This document shows positions 51,733 to 60,137 of a stretch of DNA of 64,000 bases, piece by piece. This stretch comes from Bacillota bacterium (GTDB taxonomy: Bacteria; Bacillota; Clostridia; Christensenellales; Aristaeellaceae): the NCBI GenBank assembly GCA_023421395.1, contig JAEZTL010000029.1, positions 72,731-136,730 on the forward strand. Direction: 5' to 3'. The translations under genes and the position numbers were made by a program. Under the pieces are notes generated by a model. The model was not told where the DNA came from. It ran no database searches and worked only from the letters and a program-made list of their open reading frames with translations. Position 1 is the stretch's first letter; every line of letters starts with the position of its first letter.

Positions 51733-52287
51733 ATGAGAGCAACGGGCATCGTTCGCAGAATCGACGAACTGGGTCGCGTGGTCATTCCCAAGGAAATCAG
51801 GCGGACGCTCCGCATCAGGGAGGGCGATCCACTGGAAATTTTTACTGATCACGACGGAGAGGTCGTGCTGAAAAAGTATTCCCCGATCGGTGAAATCGCC
51901 GCCATCGCCAAGGACTACACCGATTCACTGCACCGGACGCTGGGGCACATCGCCTGCATCTGCGACCGGGATATGGTGGTCTCGGCCTCCGGCGCGCCGA
52001 AGAAGGAGCTGTGGGAGAAGGGGCTCAGCCCGGAGATCGACCAGGCAGTCCAGTCGCGCCAGACGCTGCTTTTAAACCTGGCTGACGGCGCGAAGATGCT
52101 GCCCGTCACCGTGGGCGATGCGCCCGAGGGCTACACCGCCCAAATCCTGACGCCCATCCTGGTGGACGGAGAGGTGATCGGCGCGCTGATGCTTCTGTCC
52201 CGCGAAAACGGTGTCGTGATGACCGACATTGACATGAAGGTGGCCGAGACCACCGCAACCATCGTGGGAAGGCAGATGGAGCAGTAA
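51733..52287 (+). CDS. spoVT: Stage V sporulation protein T
   Basis: SpoVT of 184 residues. The N-terminal AbrB-type swapped-hairpin DNA-binding domain (ATGIVRRIDELGRVVIPKEIRRTLRIREGDPLEIF) is followed by a GAF-like domain. It modulates sigma-G-dependent forespore genes. I chose the ATG at 51733 because homologues begin M(K/R)ATGIVRRID; a TTG at 51727 has better spacing to AAAGG. Followed by mazG, as in Bacillus. Confidence 0.95.
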   Translation: MRATGIVRRIDELGRVVIPKEIRRTLRIREGDPLEIFTDHDGEVVLKKYSPIGEIAAIAKDYTDSLHRTLGHIACICDRDMVVSASGAPKKELWEKGLSPEIDQAVQSRQTLLLNLADGAKMLPVTVGDAPEGYTAQILTPILVDGEVIGALMLLSRENGVVMTDIDMKVAETTATIVGRQMEQ

Positions 52288-52305
52288 CAATTTGGGTGTC
52301 CCCGA

Positions 52306-52334
52306 TTGCGCGCTGACGCGCGGGCGTGTATAAT
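52306..52334 (+). promoter_or_regulatory. mazG promoter
   Basis: TTGCGC at 52306-52311, 17-bp spacer, TATAAT at 52329-52334. Confidence 0.7.
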
Positions 52335-52367
52335 GGAGCCTGTCACCACGCGAAAGGGGACGAGATT

Positions 52368-53774
52368 TTGCATCCGATCACAGTCGCCGGCCTGGGCCTT
52401 GACGCCGAGGATTTGACCGGCCGCATCAAGGGCCTATTGTCCGGACCGTCGAACATCGTGCTGCGCACCGCGCGCTGCGGCGCGGCCGCTTGGATGGACG
52501 CGGAAGGCCTCAAGTACCACGCGATGGACGCGCTGTATGAAGACGCCGCGGATTTTGACGAACTCTGCGAAAAAATCGTGGGGGAGGTCGAACGCCTCGC
52601 GCGGGAAGGCGAAGTCGTATACGGCGTATTGGACCTTCGGGATCAGAGCGTCGAGCGGCTTATTCGGCGGCGTCCGGAGGGCCTGCGCCTGGTCCCCGGG
52701 GTGCCGGTGGACGGCGCGCTCGCGGCGTATGCCACCGGGCCCAGCGCCATGCTCTCCGCCTGCGATCACGCCGCCTTTCAACCCTCCTCCGACCAGGCCG
52801 CGCTGATCCGGGAGATCGACTCGCGCGAACTGGCTTCGGAGGTCAAGCTGAGGCTCATGGAGCGATACCCGGAGGAGTCGAAGGTTTGGGTGTCCTCCGG
52901 CGGCGCGGTTCGTGAAATTCCGCTGATCGAGCTGGACAGGCTGCCCGCCTACGACCACCGCACCTCCGCGCTCATCCCCGCCGCGCCGGAATTGACCGGG
53001 CTCACGCGCTTCGGCTACGACCAGCTTACCGCCATCGTCCGCCGCCTGCGCGCGCCGGACGGCTGCCCTTGGGATCGCAAGCAGACCCATGAGACCCTCA
53101 CCACCAATGTGGTGGAGGAGGCTTACGAGGTGGTGGACGCCATCGAGCGGGGCGACGTGGACGCGCTCTATGACGAGCTGGGAGATCTGCTGCTTCAGGT
53201 CGCGCTCCATGCCGAAATCGCGAGGGAGCACGGCGAATTCACGTCCGACGACGTGACCAGCGCCGTCTGCCTGAAACTGATTGCCCGCCACCCGCACGTG
53301 TTCGGAGACGCCAGCGCCAGGACCAGCGAGGATGTTTTGGCGCTGTGGGAACAGGTTAAGAAGAAGGAAAAGAACCTGACCACCCAGGCGGAGGCCATGC
53401 GCGCGGTGACCCGCGGCCTGCCCCAGCTCATGCGCGCCGAAAAGGTGCAGAAGAAGGCCGCCGCTGTCGGTTTCGACTGGAAAAACGCGGTTTCCGCGTT
53501 GCCCAAGGTGACCGAGGAGGCGGAAGAGGTGCGCGCGGCGCTTGACAGCGGCGAGGGTGTGGCCGAGGAGTTGGGGGATCTTCTGTTCGCCGCCGTCAAT
53601 GTGGCGAGGCTCGCAAAAGTCCAGCCGGAGCTGGCGCTTAAGGGCGCGGTGGACAAGTTCGTGAACCGGTTCGAGGCCACCGAACGGCTGATCCTCGCGG
53701 ACGGAAAGCGCATGGAGGACATGACTCTCGCAGAGATGGACGCCTACTGGGACCGGGTCAAGCGGACAATGTAA
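52368..53774 (+). CDS. mazG: MazG/YabN nucleotide pyrophosphohydrolase with N-terminal methylase-like domain
   Basis: Protein of 468 residues of the YabN type. Residues 1-200 resemble a tetrapyrrole-methylase domain but are divergent. Residues 220-468 hold two MazG domains: FGYDQLTAIVRRLRAPDGCPWDRKQTHETL with EEAYEV and DELGDLLLQV, and a second with EEAEEV and EELGDLLFA. It hydrolyses NTPs to NMP and PPi as house cleaning. The TTG at 52368 has AAAGGGGA 7 nt upstream. Confidence 0.9.
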   Translation: MHPITVAGLGLDAEDLTGRIKGLLSGPSNIVLRTARCGAAAWMDAEGLKYHAMDALYEDAADFDELCEKIVGEVERLAREGEVVYGVLDLRDQSVERLIRRRPEGLRLVPGVPVDGALAAYATGPSAMLSACDHAAFQPSSDQAALIREIDSRELASEVKLRLMERYPEESKVWVSSGGAVREIPLIELDRLPAYDHRTSALIPAAPELTGLTRFGYDQLTAIVRRLRAPDGCPWDRKQTHETLTTNVVEEAYEVVDAIERGDVDALYDELGDLLLQVALHAEIAREHGEFTSDDVTSAVCLKLIARHPHVFGDASARTSEDVLALWEQVKKKEKNLTTQAEAMRAVTRGLPQLMRAEKVQKKAAAVGFDWKNAVSALPKVTEEAEEVRAALDSGEGVAEELGDLLFAAVNVARLAKVQPELALKGAVDKFVNRFEATERLILADGKRMEDMTLAEMDAYWDRVKRTM

Positions 53775-53890
53775 AAAATGGCAATTTTTCCGCCAGCAAG
53801 CAGGAAAACTTGCAGGCCGGGGCGAATCAATAACGGAACGGTTGTCTTTTTGCCAGAACGATGCAAACATTTTGTGGAGGTGTTCCTTTT

Positions 53891-54160
53891 ATGAACAAGG
53901 CTACTCTGATCGCGCAGATTGCCGAGAAGTCCGGGCTTGAGCGCAAGCAGGCCGAAAAGGCGCTCGATGCCTTTGTCGAAACCATTACCTCGGCCCTCAA
54001 AGAAGGCGACAAGGTGCAGCTCGTGGGCTTCGGAAGCTTCGAGGTCAAGGAGCGTGCCGCGCACTCCGGCCGCAACCCCGCCACCGGCGAAACCATCGAG
54101 ATTCCGGCGTCCAAGAACCCGGTTTTCAAAGCCGGCAAGACCTTCAAGGATTCGCTGTAA
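53891..54160 (+). CDS. hup: HU family DNA-binding protein
   Basis: HU of 89 residues, nucleoid protein. MNKATLIAQIAEKSGLERKQAEKALDAFV opens the helical part; the signature GFGSFEVKERAAHSGRNPATGE covers the DNA-binding arm. The ATG at 53891 follows GGAGGTG. Confidence 0.96.
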   Translation: MNKATLIAQIAEKSGLERKQAEKALDAFVETITSALKEGDKVQLVGFGSFEVKERAAHSGRNPATGETIEIPASKNPVFKAGKTFKDSL

Positions 54161-54181
54161 TCATTCCACGGTCGGAAAAAG

Positions 54182-54205
54182 CGGGGCGAATGCCCCGTTC
54201 TTTTT
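54182..54205 (+). terminator. Terminator/attenuator between hup and rqcP
   Basis: CGGGGC (54182-54187) pairs with GCCCCG (54192-54197), with TTCTTTTT after it. Confidence 0.8.
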
Positions 54206-54226
54206 CATGTCAATAGGAGGACACGC

Positions 54227-54523
54227 ATGAGCAGGGACAAGCGCGAGCAGGAAAATAACGCGCAGGCCGAAACCCAGACGATGCGGCTGGATAAATATCT
54301 GAAGGTTTCCCGCATCATCAAGCGCAGGAGCGTCGCCAGCGACGCCTGCGACACCGGACATGTGATGCTGGGCGGCAAGGAGGCCAAACCAGGCGCCAAC
54401 GTCAAGGTGGGAGACATCATTTCCGTGCGCTTTGGCGAAAGGCTGACCCAGTACGAGGTCGTGACGCTGAACGAGCACGTGCTCAAGGCGGACGCGGCGG
54501 GCATGTACCGCATCATTCCATGA
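54227..54523 (+). CDS. rqcP: S4-domain RNA-binding protein RqcP/YabO
   Basis: Protein of 98 residues with an S4 domain (MRLDKYLKVSRIIKRRSVASDACDTGHVMLGGKEAKPGANVKVGD). In Bacillus RqcP works with RqcH in alanine-tailing on stalled 50S subunits. The N-terminus has a short acidic/polar extension. The gene follows hup in the spoVT-mazG-hup-rqcP order. Its stop overlaps ispDF by 4 bp. Confidence 0.9.
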   Translation: MSRDKREQENNAQAETQTMRLDKYLKVSRIIKRRSVASDACDTGHVMLGGKEAKPGANVKVGDIISVRFGERLTQYEVVTLNEHVLKADAAGMYRIIP

Positions 54524-55683
54524 AGGGGGTTTGGGCGGTCGTGGTGGCCGCCGGGCGCGGCGAGCGGATGGGGCTCGGCTACAACAAGGCGCTGCACCCG
54601 CTCGTGGGCCGTTCGGTGCTCTCGCGTTCGATGGACGCGCTGGAAAAGAGCGGCTGCTTTGAGGGTGCGGTACTGGTGGTCGCCGAGGAGGACCTGCCGA
54701 GCTACCGCGCGCTGGCCGCGTCGGAGGGCGAAAGCCCGCTGATCCGCGCGGTGGCGCCCGGCGGCACGACCCGGTGGGAATCGGTGTGGAACGGCCTCGA
54801 ACGGCTGCCCGGGGATGCGCGCGTCGTGGCCATTCACGACGCGGCGCGCTGCTTCGTCGCGCCGGAGCTCATCCGGCGCACGGTGGAGGCCGCCGAGATC
54901 ACCGGCAGCGGCGTCGCGGCCACACCCGTGACGGACACCATCAAGCGGGTGGACGAATCCGGCCGCGCGGTCGCGACGGTTTCGCGTGACGCGCTGCGGG
55001 CGGTGCAGACGCCCCAGACCTTTCAGGTGGAACTGATCCGCCGGGCCCACGAGATCGCCCGCGCGGAGGGCTTTTTGGACATTACGGACGACGCGGGGCT
55101 GGTGGAGCGCGCCTACGGCGCCGTCACACTGGTGGAATCCGCCCCCGGCGCGAACCCCAAGATGACCACGCCGGATGATCTGCGCGCCGCCGAGGCACAG
55201 CTCATGTCCAAAGCTCGCTTTGGGCTGGGGCTGGACGCCCACCGGTTGGTGGAAGGGCGCAGGCTCGTTCTGTGCGGTGTGGAGATCCCCTGTGACAGGG
55301 GCCTTCTGGGGCACTCCGACGCCGATGTGGCCGCCCACGCGCTGATGGACGCGCTCCTTGGCGCGGCGGCGCTGGGGGATATCGGCCTCCACTTCCCCGA
55401 CAGCAGCCCCGCCTATCAGGGCGCGGACTCGATGGCGCTGCTTTTCAGGACAGCCCAGATCCTGCGGGCGGAGGGCTGGTATCCCGGCAATGTGGACGTG
55501 ACCATCGTCGCCCAGGCACCCAAGCTCGCGCCCTATCGGGACGCGATGCGGCAAAACGTCGCCCGCGCGCTGTCACTCCCGGTGGAGCGGGTGTCCGTCA
55601 AGGCGACCACCACCGAGGGCATGGGCTTTGAAGGCCGCGGCGAGGGCATCAGCGCCACGGCCATCGCGGGCATTACGAATTGA
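54520..55683 (+). CDS. ispDF: Bifunctional IspD-IspF of the MEP isoprenoid pathway
   Basis: Fusion of 387 residues. Residues 1-228 are IspD (2-C-methylerythritol-4-P cytidylyltransferase): VVVAAGRGERMG, AIHDAARCFV, TPVTDTIKRV and TPQTF. Residues 230-387 are IspF (cyclodiphosphate synthase): GLGLDAHRLVEGR, GLLGHSDADVAAHALMDALLGAAALGDIG and KATTTEGMGFEGRGEGI. Translationally coupled to rqcP. Confidence 0.95.
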   Translation: MKGVWAVVVAAGRGERMGLGYNKALHPLVGRSVLSRSMDALEKSGCFEGAVLVVAEEDLPSYRALAASEGESPLIRAVAPGGTTRWESVWNGLERLPGDARVVAIHDAARCFVAPELIRRTVEAAEITGSGVAATPVTDTIKRVDESGRAVATVSRDALRAVQTPQTFQVELIRRAHEIARAEGFLDITDDAGLVERAYGAVTLVESAPGANPKMTTPDDLRAAEAQLMSKARFGLGLDAHRLVEGRRLVLCGVEIPCDRGLLGHSDADVAAHALMDALLGAAALGDIGLHFPDSSPAYQGADSMALLFRTAQILRAEGWYPGNVDVTIVAQAPKLAPYRDAMRQNVARALSLPVERVSVKATTTEGMGFEGRGEGISATAIAGITN

Positions 55684-55741
55684 GAGAGCGCGCGGCAGGC
55701 CGATGAGATTCCGCCGCGCATCAACGAACGGAGGGACTTTG

Positions 55742-56986
55742 ATGAGCATCATCCGGGACGCGTCGCTGGCGCCGTCGGGCGCGAAGAAGATCGAATGGGT
55801 GCGGCGGCACATGCCGCTTCTGGACCAATTGGAGGAGCGCTTCTCGCGGGAGAAGCCTTTTGAGGGCCTGGACTTGACGATGTCGATTCACCTCGAGGCC
55901 AAGACGGCCCGCGCCGCGCTCCTTTTCAAAGCGGGCGGCGCCAGGGTGCGCATTACCGGCTGCAATCCGCTGTCCACCCAGGACGACGTGGCTGCGGCTC
56001 TCTCCGAAATGGGCGTGGAGGTGTTCGCCTGGCACGCGTCCACGCCGGAGGAGTACCACGCCCACCTGATCGAGGCGCTGTCTTCGGCCCCTGATCTGAT
56101 CCTGGACGACGGCGGCGACCTGACCCACATCCTGTGCGAGGAGCGCCCCGATCTGGCCAAAAATCTCATCGGCGGCGGCGAGGAGACCACCACCGGCGTC
56201 ATGCGGCTTCGCGCCAGGGCGGCGGCGGGCGCGCTGAATTTCCCGATGTTCTGCGTCAACGATGCGAAGATGAAGTACCTCTTCGACAACCGCTACGGCA
56301 CGGGTCAGTCGGTATGGGACGGCATCCTGCGCACGACCAATCTGGTGGTTGCCTCGAAGACGGTGGTGGTGGCCGGCTACGGCTGGTGCGGCAAGGGCGT
56401 GGCGCTCAGGGCCAAGGGATTGGGCGCGCGGGTGGTGGTGTGCGAGGTCGACCCGATCCGCGCGGTGGAGGCCGCGATGGACGGCTGCGATGTGATGCCC
56501 ATGGACGAGGCGGTCAAGGTCGGCGACCTGTTCGTCACCGTCACCGGCTGCCGGGACGTGGTCACCGCGGAACACGCGAAAACCCTCAAGGACGGCGCGA
56601 TCCTGTGCAACGCCGGCCACTTCGACGTGGAGGTGGCGGTGGCCGCCATGCGCAAGGCCGCGGCGAAGCGCTACGAGGCGCGCCACAACATCGAGGCGCT
56701 GGAAATGCCCGACGGACGCACGGTGTACATTCTGGCCGAGGGCAGGTTGGTCAACCTGGCGGCGGGGGACGGCCATCCCGCGGAGATCATGGACATCAGC
56801 TTCTCGCTGCAGGCGCTCTCCGCGGAGTATGTGGCGAAGCACAGGGGCGCGCTGAAGCCCGGCGTGTACGATGTGCCGCCGGAGATTGACGAGACCGTCG
56901 CCCGCATGAAGCTGGCCGCGATGGGCCTTTCGATCGACCGGTTGACCGACGAGCAGTTTGCCTACGTCCGTTCGTCCGGCGAATAG
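55742..56986 (+). CDS. ahcY: Adenosylhomocysteinase-family hydrolase (SAH or S-inosylhomocysteine)
   Basis: SAHH-family NAD enzyme of 414 residues. Motifs: SIHLEAKTA, GCNPLSTQDDVAAAL, DDGGDLTH, FCVNDAKMKYLFDNRYGTGQSVWDGILR and NAD-binding VAGYGWCGKGVALRAKG. The length matches the shorter archaeal/Thermotoga type, and the canonical C-terminal YRY is replaced by a different tail. The next gene, 8 bp on, is an MTA/SAH deaminase, so the natural substrate may be S-inosylhomocysteine, as known for MJ1388. Start at 55742 with GGAGGG. Confidence 0.9.
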   Translation: MSIIRDASLAPSGAKKIEWVRRHMPLLDQLEERFSREKPFEGLDLTMSIHLEAKTARAALLFKAGGARVRITGCNPLSTQDDVAAALSEMGVEVFAWHASTPEEYHAHLIEALSSAPDLILDDGGDLTHILCEERPDLAKNLIGGGEETTTGVMRLRARAAAGALNFPMFCVNDAKMKYLFDNRYGTGQSVWDGILRTTNLVVASKTVVVAGYGWCGKGVALRAKGLGARVVVCEVDPIRAVEAAMDGCDVMPMDEAVKVGDLFVTVTGCRDVVTAEHAKTLKDGAILCNAGHFDVEVAVAAMRKAAAKRYEARHNIEALEMPDGRTVYILAEGRLVNLAAGDGHPAEIMDISFSLQALSAEYVAKHRGALKPGVYDVPPEIDETVARMKLAAMGLSIDRLTDEQFAYVRSSGE

Positions 56987-56994
56987 GAGCGACG

Positions 56995-58257
56995 ATGATC
57001 AAGATAGAAAACGTCCGGCTCTATACCGGAAAAGAATATTTCCCGGAAGCCTGCGTCGTCACGGACGGGGCGTTCATCCGCTACGCGGGCGTGGCTTCTG
57101 GATGCCCGGACGCGCCGGGTTCGAGGTGCGTCGACGGCAAAAAAGGCCTTCTGATGCCTGGCTTCTACAACGCGCACTGCCATGCGGCGATGACGCTGGA
57201 GCGGGGTGTGGGGAGCGACCTGAACCTCATGGACTGGCTGCACCGGATCTTCCCCATCGAGGACCGGCTGAACGCGGAACATGTGTACAACGGTACGCGA
57301 CTGGCGATTATGGAGATGACCCGGCGCGGCACTGTGGCCTTCGCGGACATGTACTTCTTCATGGACGAAGTCGCCCGGGCGGCGGTGGAGGCGGGCATCC
57401 GCGCGAACCTATGCCGGGGCTGCACCAACCGGGAAGGGCTCGATTCCACCCGGGCGCTGCACCGCGACCACGAGGGCGAGGCGGACGGCCTCCTCCGCGT
57501 ATACGTCGGACTCCACAGCGAATACCTGACCACGCCGGAGACCGCCGCCTACGCGCTGGAGACGGCCGGGGCACTGTCTACGGGCGTGCATGTGCATGTG
57601 TCGGAAACGCGTTCGGAGGTGGACGGCTGCATCGAACGCCACGGCGTCACGCCGGTTGAGTATTTCGACCGGATCGGCCTGTTCAGCCGGCCTACCATTG
57701 CCGCGCACCTGGTGCACGTGACGGACGAGGACATTGCAATTCTCTCCCGGCGCGGCGTGTACATGGCCCACAACCCGGCCAGCAACCTGAAGCTTGCCTC
57801 CGGCGTCGCGCCGGTTTCGAAGATGCTGGCCGCGGGCGTACGCGTGGCGCTGGGTACCGACGGCCCCTCCAGCAACAACGTGCTGGACATGATGGGCGAC
57901 ATGCGCCTGGCGTCGCTTCTGCAAAAGGGCGTATTCGGCGACCCGAAGCTGCTCCCCGCGGCGGAGGCGCTGACCATGGCGACCGTGACCGGCGCGCGGG
58001 CGCTGGGCTACGCGGACTGCGGGCTGATTGAAGGGGGCATGCGCGCCGACATGATCCTTGTGGACGGCGCGGCGGAGAACATGCTGCCCGGCCCTGATCC
58101 GGTGGCCGACGCGGTCTACTCCGCCCAGGCGCTGAACGTGAGGCTCACGATGGTCAACGGGCGCATCCTCTATGAGGACGGCCGGTTCGCCACCTTCGAC
58201 GGGGAGGAAGTCCGCAGGAAGGCGATGGAGTCCGCCAGGGCGCTGGGGGTCCTGTAG
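56995..58257 (+). CDS. mtaD: MTA/SAH deaminase-type amidohydrolase
   Basis: Amidohydrolase of 420 residues. Metal and catalytic residues: HCHAAMT, GLHSEYLTT, HVHVSET, and LGTDGPSSNN. This is the 5'-methylthioadenosine/S-adenosylhomocysteine deaminase group (TM0936/DadD). It is read from the same transcript as the ahcY-like gene, and a terminator follows. Other nucleoside-type substrates cannot be excluded. Confidence 0.85.
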   Translation: MIKIENVRLYTGKEYFPEACVVTDGAFIRYAGVASGCPDAPGSRCVDGKKGLLMPGFYNAHCHAAMTLERGVGSDLNLMDWLHRIFPIEDRLNAEHVYNGTRLAIMEMTRRGTVAFADMYFFMDEVARAAVEAGIRANLCRGCTNREGLDSTRALHRDHEGEADGLLRVYVGLHSEYLTTPETAAYALETAGALSTGVHVHVSETRSEVDGCIERHGVTPVEYFDRIGLFSRPTIAAHLVHVTDEDIAILSRRGVYMAHNPASNLKLASGVAPVSKMLAAGVRVALGTDGPSSNNVLDMMGDMRLASLLQKGVFGDPKLLPAAEALTMATVTGARALGYADCGLIEGGMRADMILVDGAAENMLPGPDPVADAVYSAQALNVRLTMVNGRILYEDGRFATFDGEEVRRKAMESARALGVL

Positions 58258-58272
58258 GCGCCGCGCGCGCAT

Positions 58273-58314
58273 AAAAGAACCGCCGTTCCGACAGCACGGA
58301 ACGGCGGTTCTTTT
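58273..58314. terminator. Strong bidirectional terminator after mtaD
   Basis: An 18-bp stem (58273-58290 with 58297-58314) flanked by A and T runs. Confidence 0.92.
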
Positions 58315-58320
58315 GCGTGT

Positions 58321-58586
58321 TTATACCCAATCAAACCATTTGTGATTCGTCGAGGTGGGTCTTATTGCGCGGGCAAGGTTGGTTTCCCCTCAGGGGAAAC
58401 CAAGTCGCTTCGCGACCGGGTGATTCAAATAGATTTGAATCACCCGCCCCGTGTCACCTGTCGCTCAGCGCAGTGCTGCATTTCACGCCGAAGGCGTATC
58501 CCGAAGGGCCCTCTCGTTTTGGCTCCTTGTTCCGCGTCAAAAATCCTTCCCTCTTTGAAATCAAGAATTTTTTTACTTGGTATTAC
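58321..58586. repeat. Dispersed intergenic repeat, copy B
   Basis: ATACCCAATC at the start, ACTTGGTATTA at the end, inverted. The middle module carries GGTTTCCCCTCAGGGGAAACC and TGATTCAAATAGATTTGAATCA palindrome-like parts, shared with copy D; the 3' part is near-identical to copy A. Its end reaches the nitroreductase stop codon (58583-58585). Confidence 0.75.
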
Positions 58587-59143
58587 CCGATGATGCTGAC
58601 GCGCCCCGGCTTGTGCGCGTGAGCGGGCTTGGTTACAGTGCCCTTGCCTACCGCTACGGCGATGGCGAAGTCGCAGTTGTCCGGGAATGAGAGGGCCTTG
58701 CGGAATTCGCCGCCCGCCTCTGAATGGAACGCCTCCCGCGGCATGCCCAGAATCACGCTGCCCAGGCCCATGGAAAAAGCGGCCAGGGCAATGTTCTCGG
58801 CCGCGATGCCGACGTCGATCAGCTGCACGCCTGCGGCGGCCTTGTCCAGCGAGAGGAAGAAAACTGTCTGCGCGCCGTAGAATACATCGTAGCCCTCCTG
58901 ACTGAACCGGGAGGCGGCGAATGCGGCGGGGTCCTTCATCATCTGAAGCCGCGCGGCGTCGTTCATGCGGGTGAGCAGCGCCTTGTCCTGCGCCACCGAA
59001 AGGTGCCAGGGCTGGCGGTCCATTGCGCTGGGGGAATTGAGCGCGGCCTCGATCAGCGCGTCCCGCTGCTCGGGGGAAATCTGCTCGGGTGCGTAGCCGC
59101 GGATGGAGCGCCGGTCCGCGATGGCCTGAAGTACGGGATTCAT
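58583..59143 (-). CDS. Nitroreductase-family FMN protein
   Basis: Protein of 186 residues: AIADRRSIRGYAPEQISPEQRDALIEAALNSPSAMDRQPWHLSV (FMN site), YGAQTVFFLSL, VGIAAENIALAAFSMGLGSVILG. FMN-dependent NAD(P)H oxidoreductase; substrate unknown. Start at 59143 (GGAGGAAGG upstream). Confidence 0.9.
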   Translation of the reverse strand: MNPVLQAIADRRSIRGYAPEQISPEQRDALIEAALNSPSAMDRQPWHLSVAQDKALLTRMNDAARLQMMKDPAAFAASRFSQEGYDVFYGAQTVFFLSLDKAAAGVQLIDVGIAAENIALAAFSMGLGSVILGMPREAFHSEAGGEFRKALSFPDNCDFAIAVAVGKGTVTKPAHAHKPGRVSIIG

Positions 59144-59161
59144 CCTGCCTTCCTCCATGCC

Positions 59162-59785
59162 TTACAGATAATAGGGGAACTGGGTGAACTTCCACGTGCC
59201 GTCGATCATTTCCAGCACGTACTTGAGTTCATCCGTGGAGGTGACGTTGCCTTCTCCGTCCACGTGGTTGACGGAGAGCGTGTAGGTGATCTTGTCATCG
59301 GTTCGCTCATCCACAGCCAATTCCGTCTCGCCGATGGTCTCGTCAATGGCGCGGTCCTGAGCGCTGGTGTACAGGTAGCCGTCGATTTCCTCATAAACGC
59401 CGGCGCCCAGGAGCTTGTTGGCGATGGCGTCGGAGAAATAGGAGCGGACCTCCGCGTCCAGCGCGCGCATGGTGTTCAGCCGGTCGTCCAGCACCTGGAA
59501 CTTTTTGCCGTCCGGGCTGGGTTTTTCAGGGTCTACGTCCAGCGGCTGGGACTCAAACCAGCCGTAGACCTGCAGCGCGCTTTGGAATAGGGCCTCGTCG
59601 TCGTCGGCTTCGTCTTCCTCGATGGAATCCTCGGCGTCCTCGTCGGTGGCTTCCGCCCAGTTTTCGGTAGAACTGGCATCCTCCTCGTAGAGCCATTCGG
59701 AGGTGGAGACGGCCTGTTCCGCCAGAGAGACGGCGGCGGGGGACAGCGCCAGGATCAGCGCCAGGGCAAGCATAAGTTTTTTCAT
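59162..59785 (-). CDS. Secreted protein, possible IseA-like DL-endopeptidase inhibitor
   Basis: Protein of 207 residues with a signal peptide (MKKLMLALALILALSPAAVSLA), an acidic linker of Glu/Asp (about 35-72) and a folded C-terminal domain (LNTMRALDAEVRSYFSDAIANKLL, YLYTSAQDRAIDETIGETELAV, YVLEMIDGTWKFTQFPYYL). The domain resembles the IseA/YoeB or NTF2-like type, but I am not certain. GGAGGT sits 9 nt before the ATG. It shares a short intergenic gap with the nitroreductase gene on the same strand. Confidence 0.65.
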   Translation of the reverse strand: MKKLMLALALILALSPAAVSLAEQAVSTSEWLYEEDASSTENWAEATDEDAEDSIEEDEADDDEALFQSALQVYGWFESQPLDVDPEKPSPDGKKFQVLDDRLNTMRALDAEVRSYFSDAIANKLLGAGVYEEIDGYLYTSAQDRAIDETIGETELAVDERTDDKITYTLSVNHVDGEGNVTSTDELKYVLEMIDGTWKFTQFPYYL

Positions 59786-59915
59786 TCGTGGTACCTCCGC
59801 AGTGGAATAAACCCGAAACTCGTTACTATTATAAGGGCTTGAGACGGCGGGAGCAAGCGCGCGCGTGTTTTTCCACACAATTTACAAAAATGTTGCGTCC
59901 GGCGCACCGCCGCCG

Positions 59916-59945
59916 TTGACAAAAAGCGCCCCGCCGGTGTATACT
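59916..59945 (+). promoter_or_regulatory. metK promoter
   Basis: Perfect TTGACA at 59916-59921, 18-bp spacer, TATACT at 59940-59945. Confidence 0.8.
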
Positions 59946-59963
59946 CATCCCACAATCGAATAA

Positions 59964-60114
59964 GCCTTATCCAGAGTGGTTGAGGGACGGGCCCGATGAA
60001 ACCCGGCAACCGGCGCGCATGCGTCCGGTGCCAATTCCCGCGGCGTGATGCCTTCACGCCGGAAGATGAGGCGCATGATACAAAGTGCGTTCTCTCGAAT
60101 GCGCTTATTCTTTT
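59964..60114 (+). promoter_or_regulatory. SAM-I (S-box) riboswitch with terminator
   Basis: P1 is GCCTTATC (59964-59971) with GATGAGGC (60065-60072). The core AGAGTGGTTGAGGGA, GGGCCCGATGAAACCCGGCAACC (shared S-box motif) and the 3' GGTGCCAATTCC are all present. The expression platform has a terminator 60083-60091 with 60098-60106 and a T-rich tail at 60107-60114. The P1 3' strand with GCGCAT (60072-60077) can instead pair with ATGCGC (60099-60104), giving the antiterminator. SAM binding should shut off metK. Confidence 0.95.
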
Positions 60115-60137
60115 GGAAATTTTTCAGGAGGTGCCCC

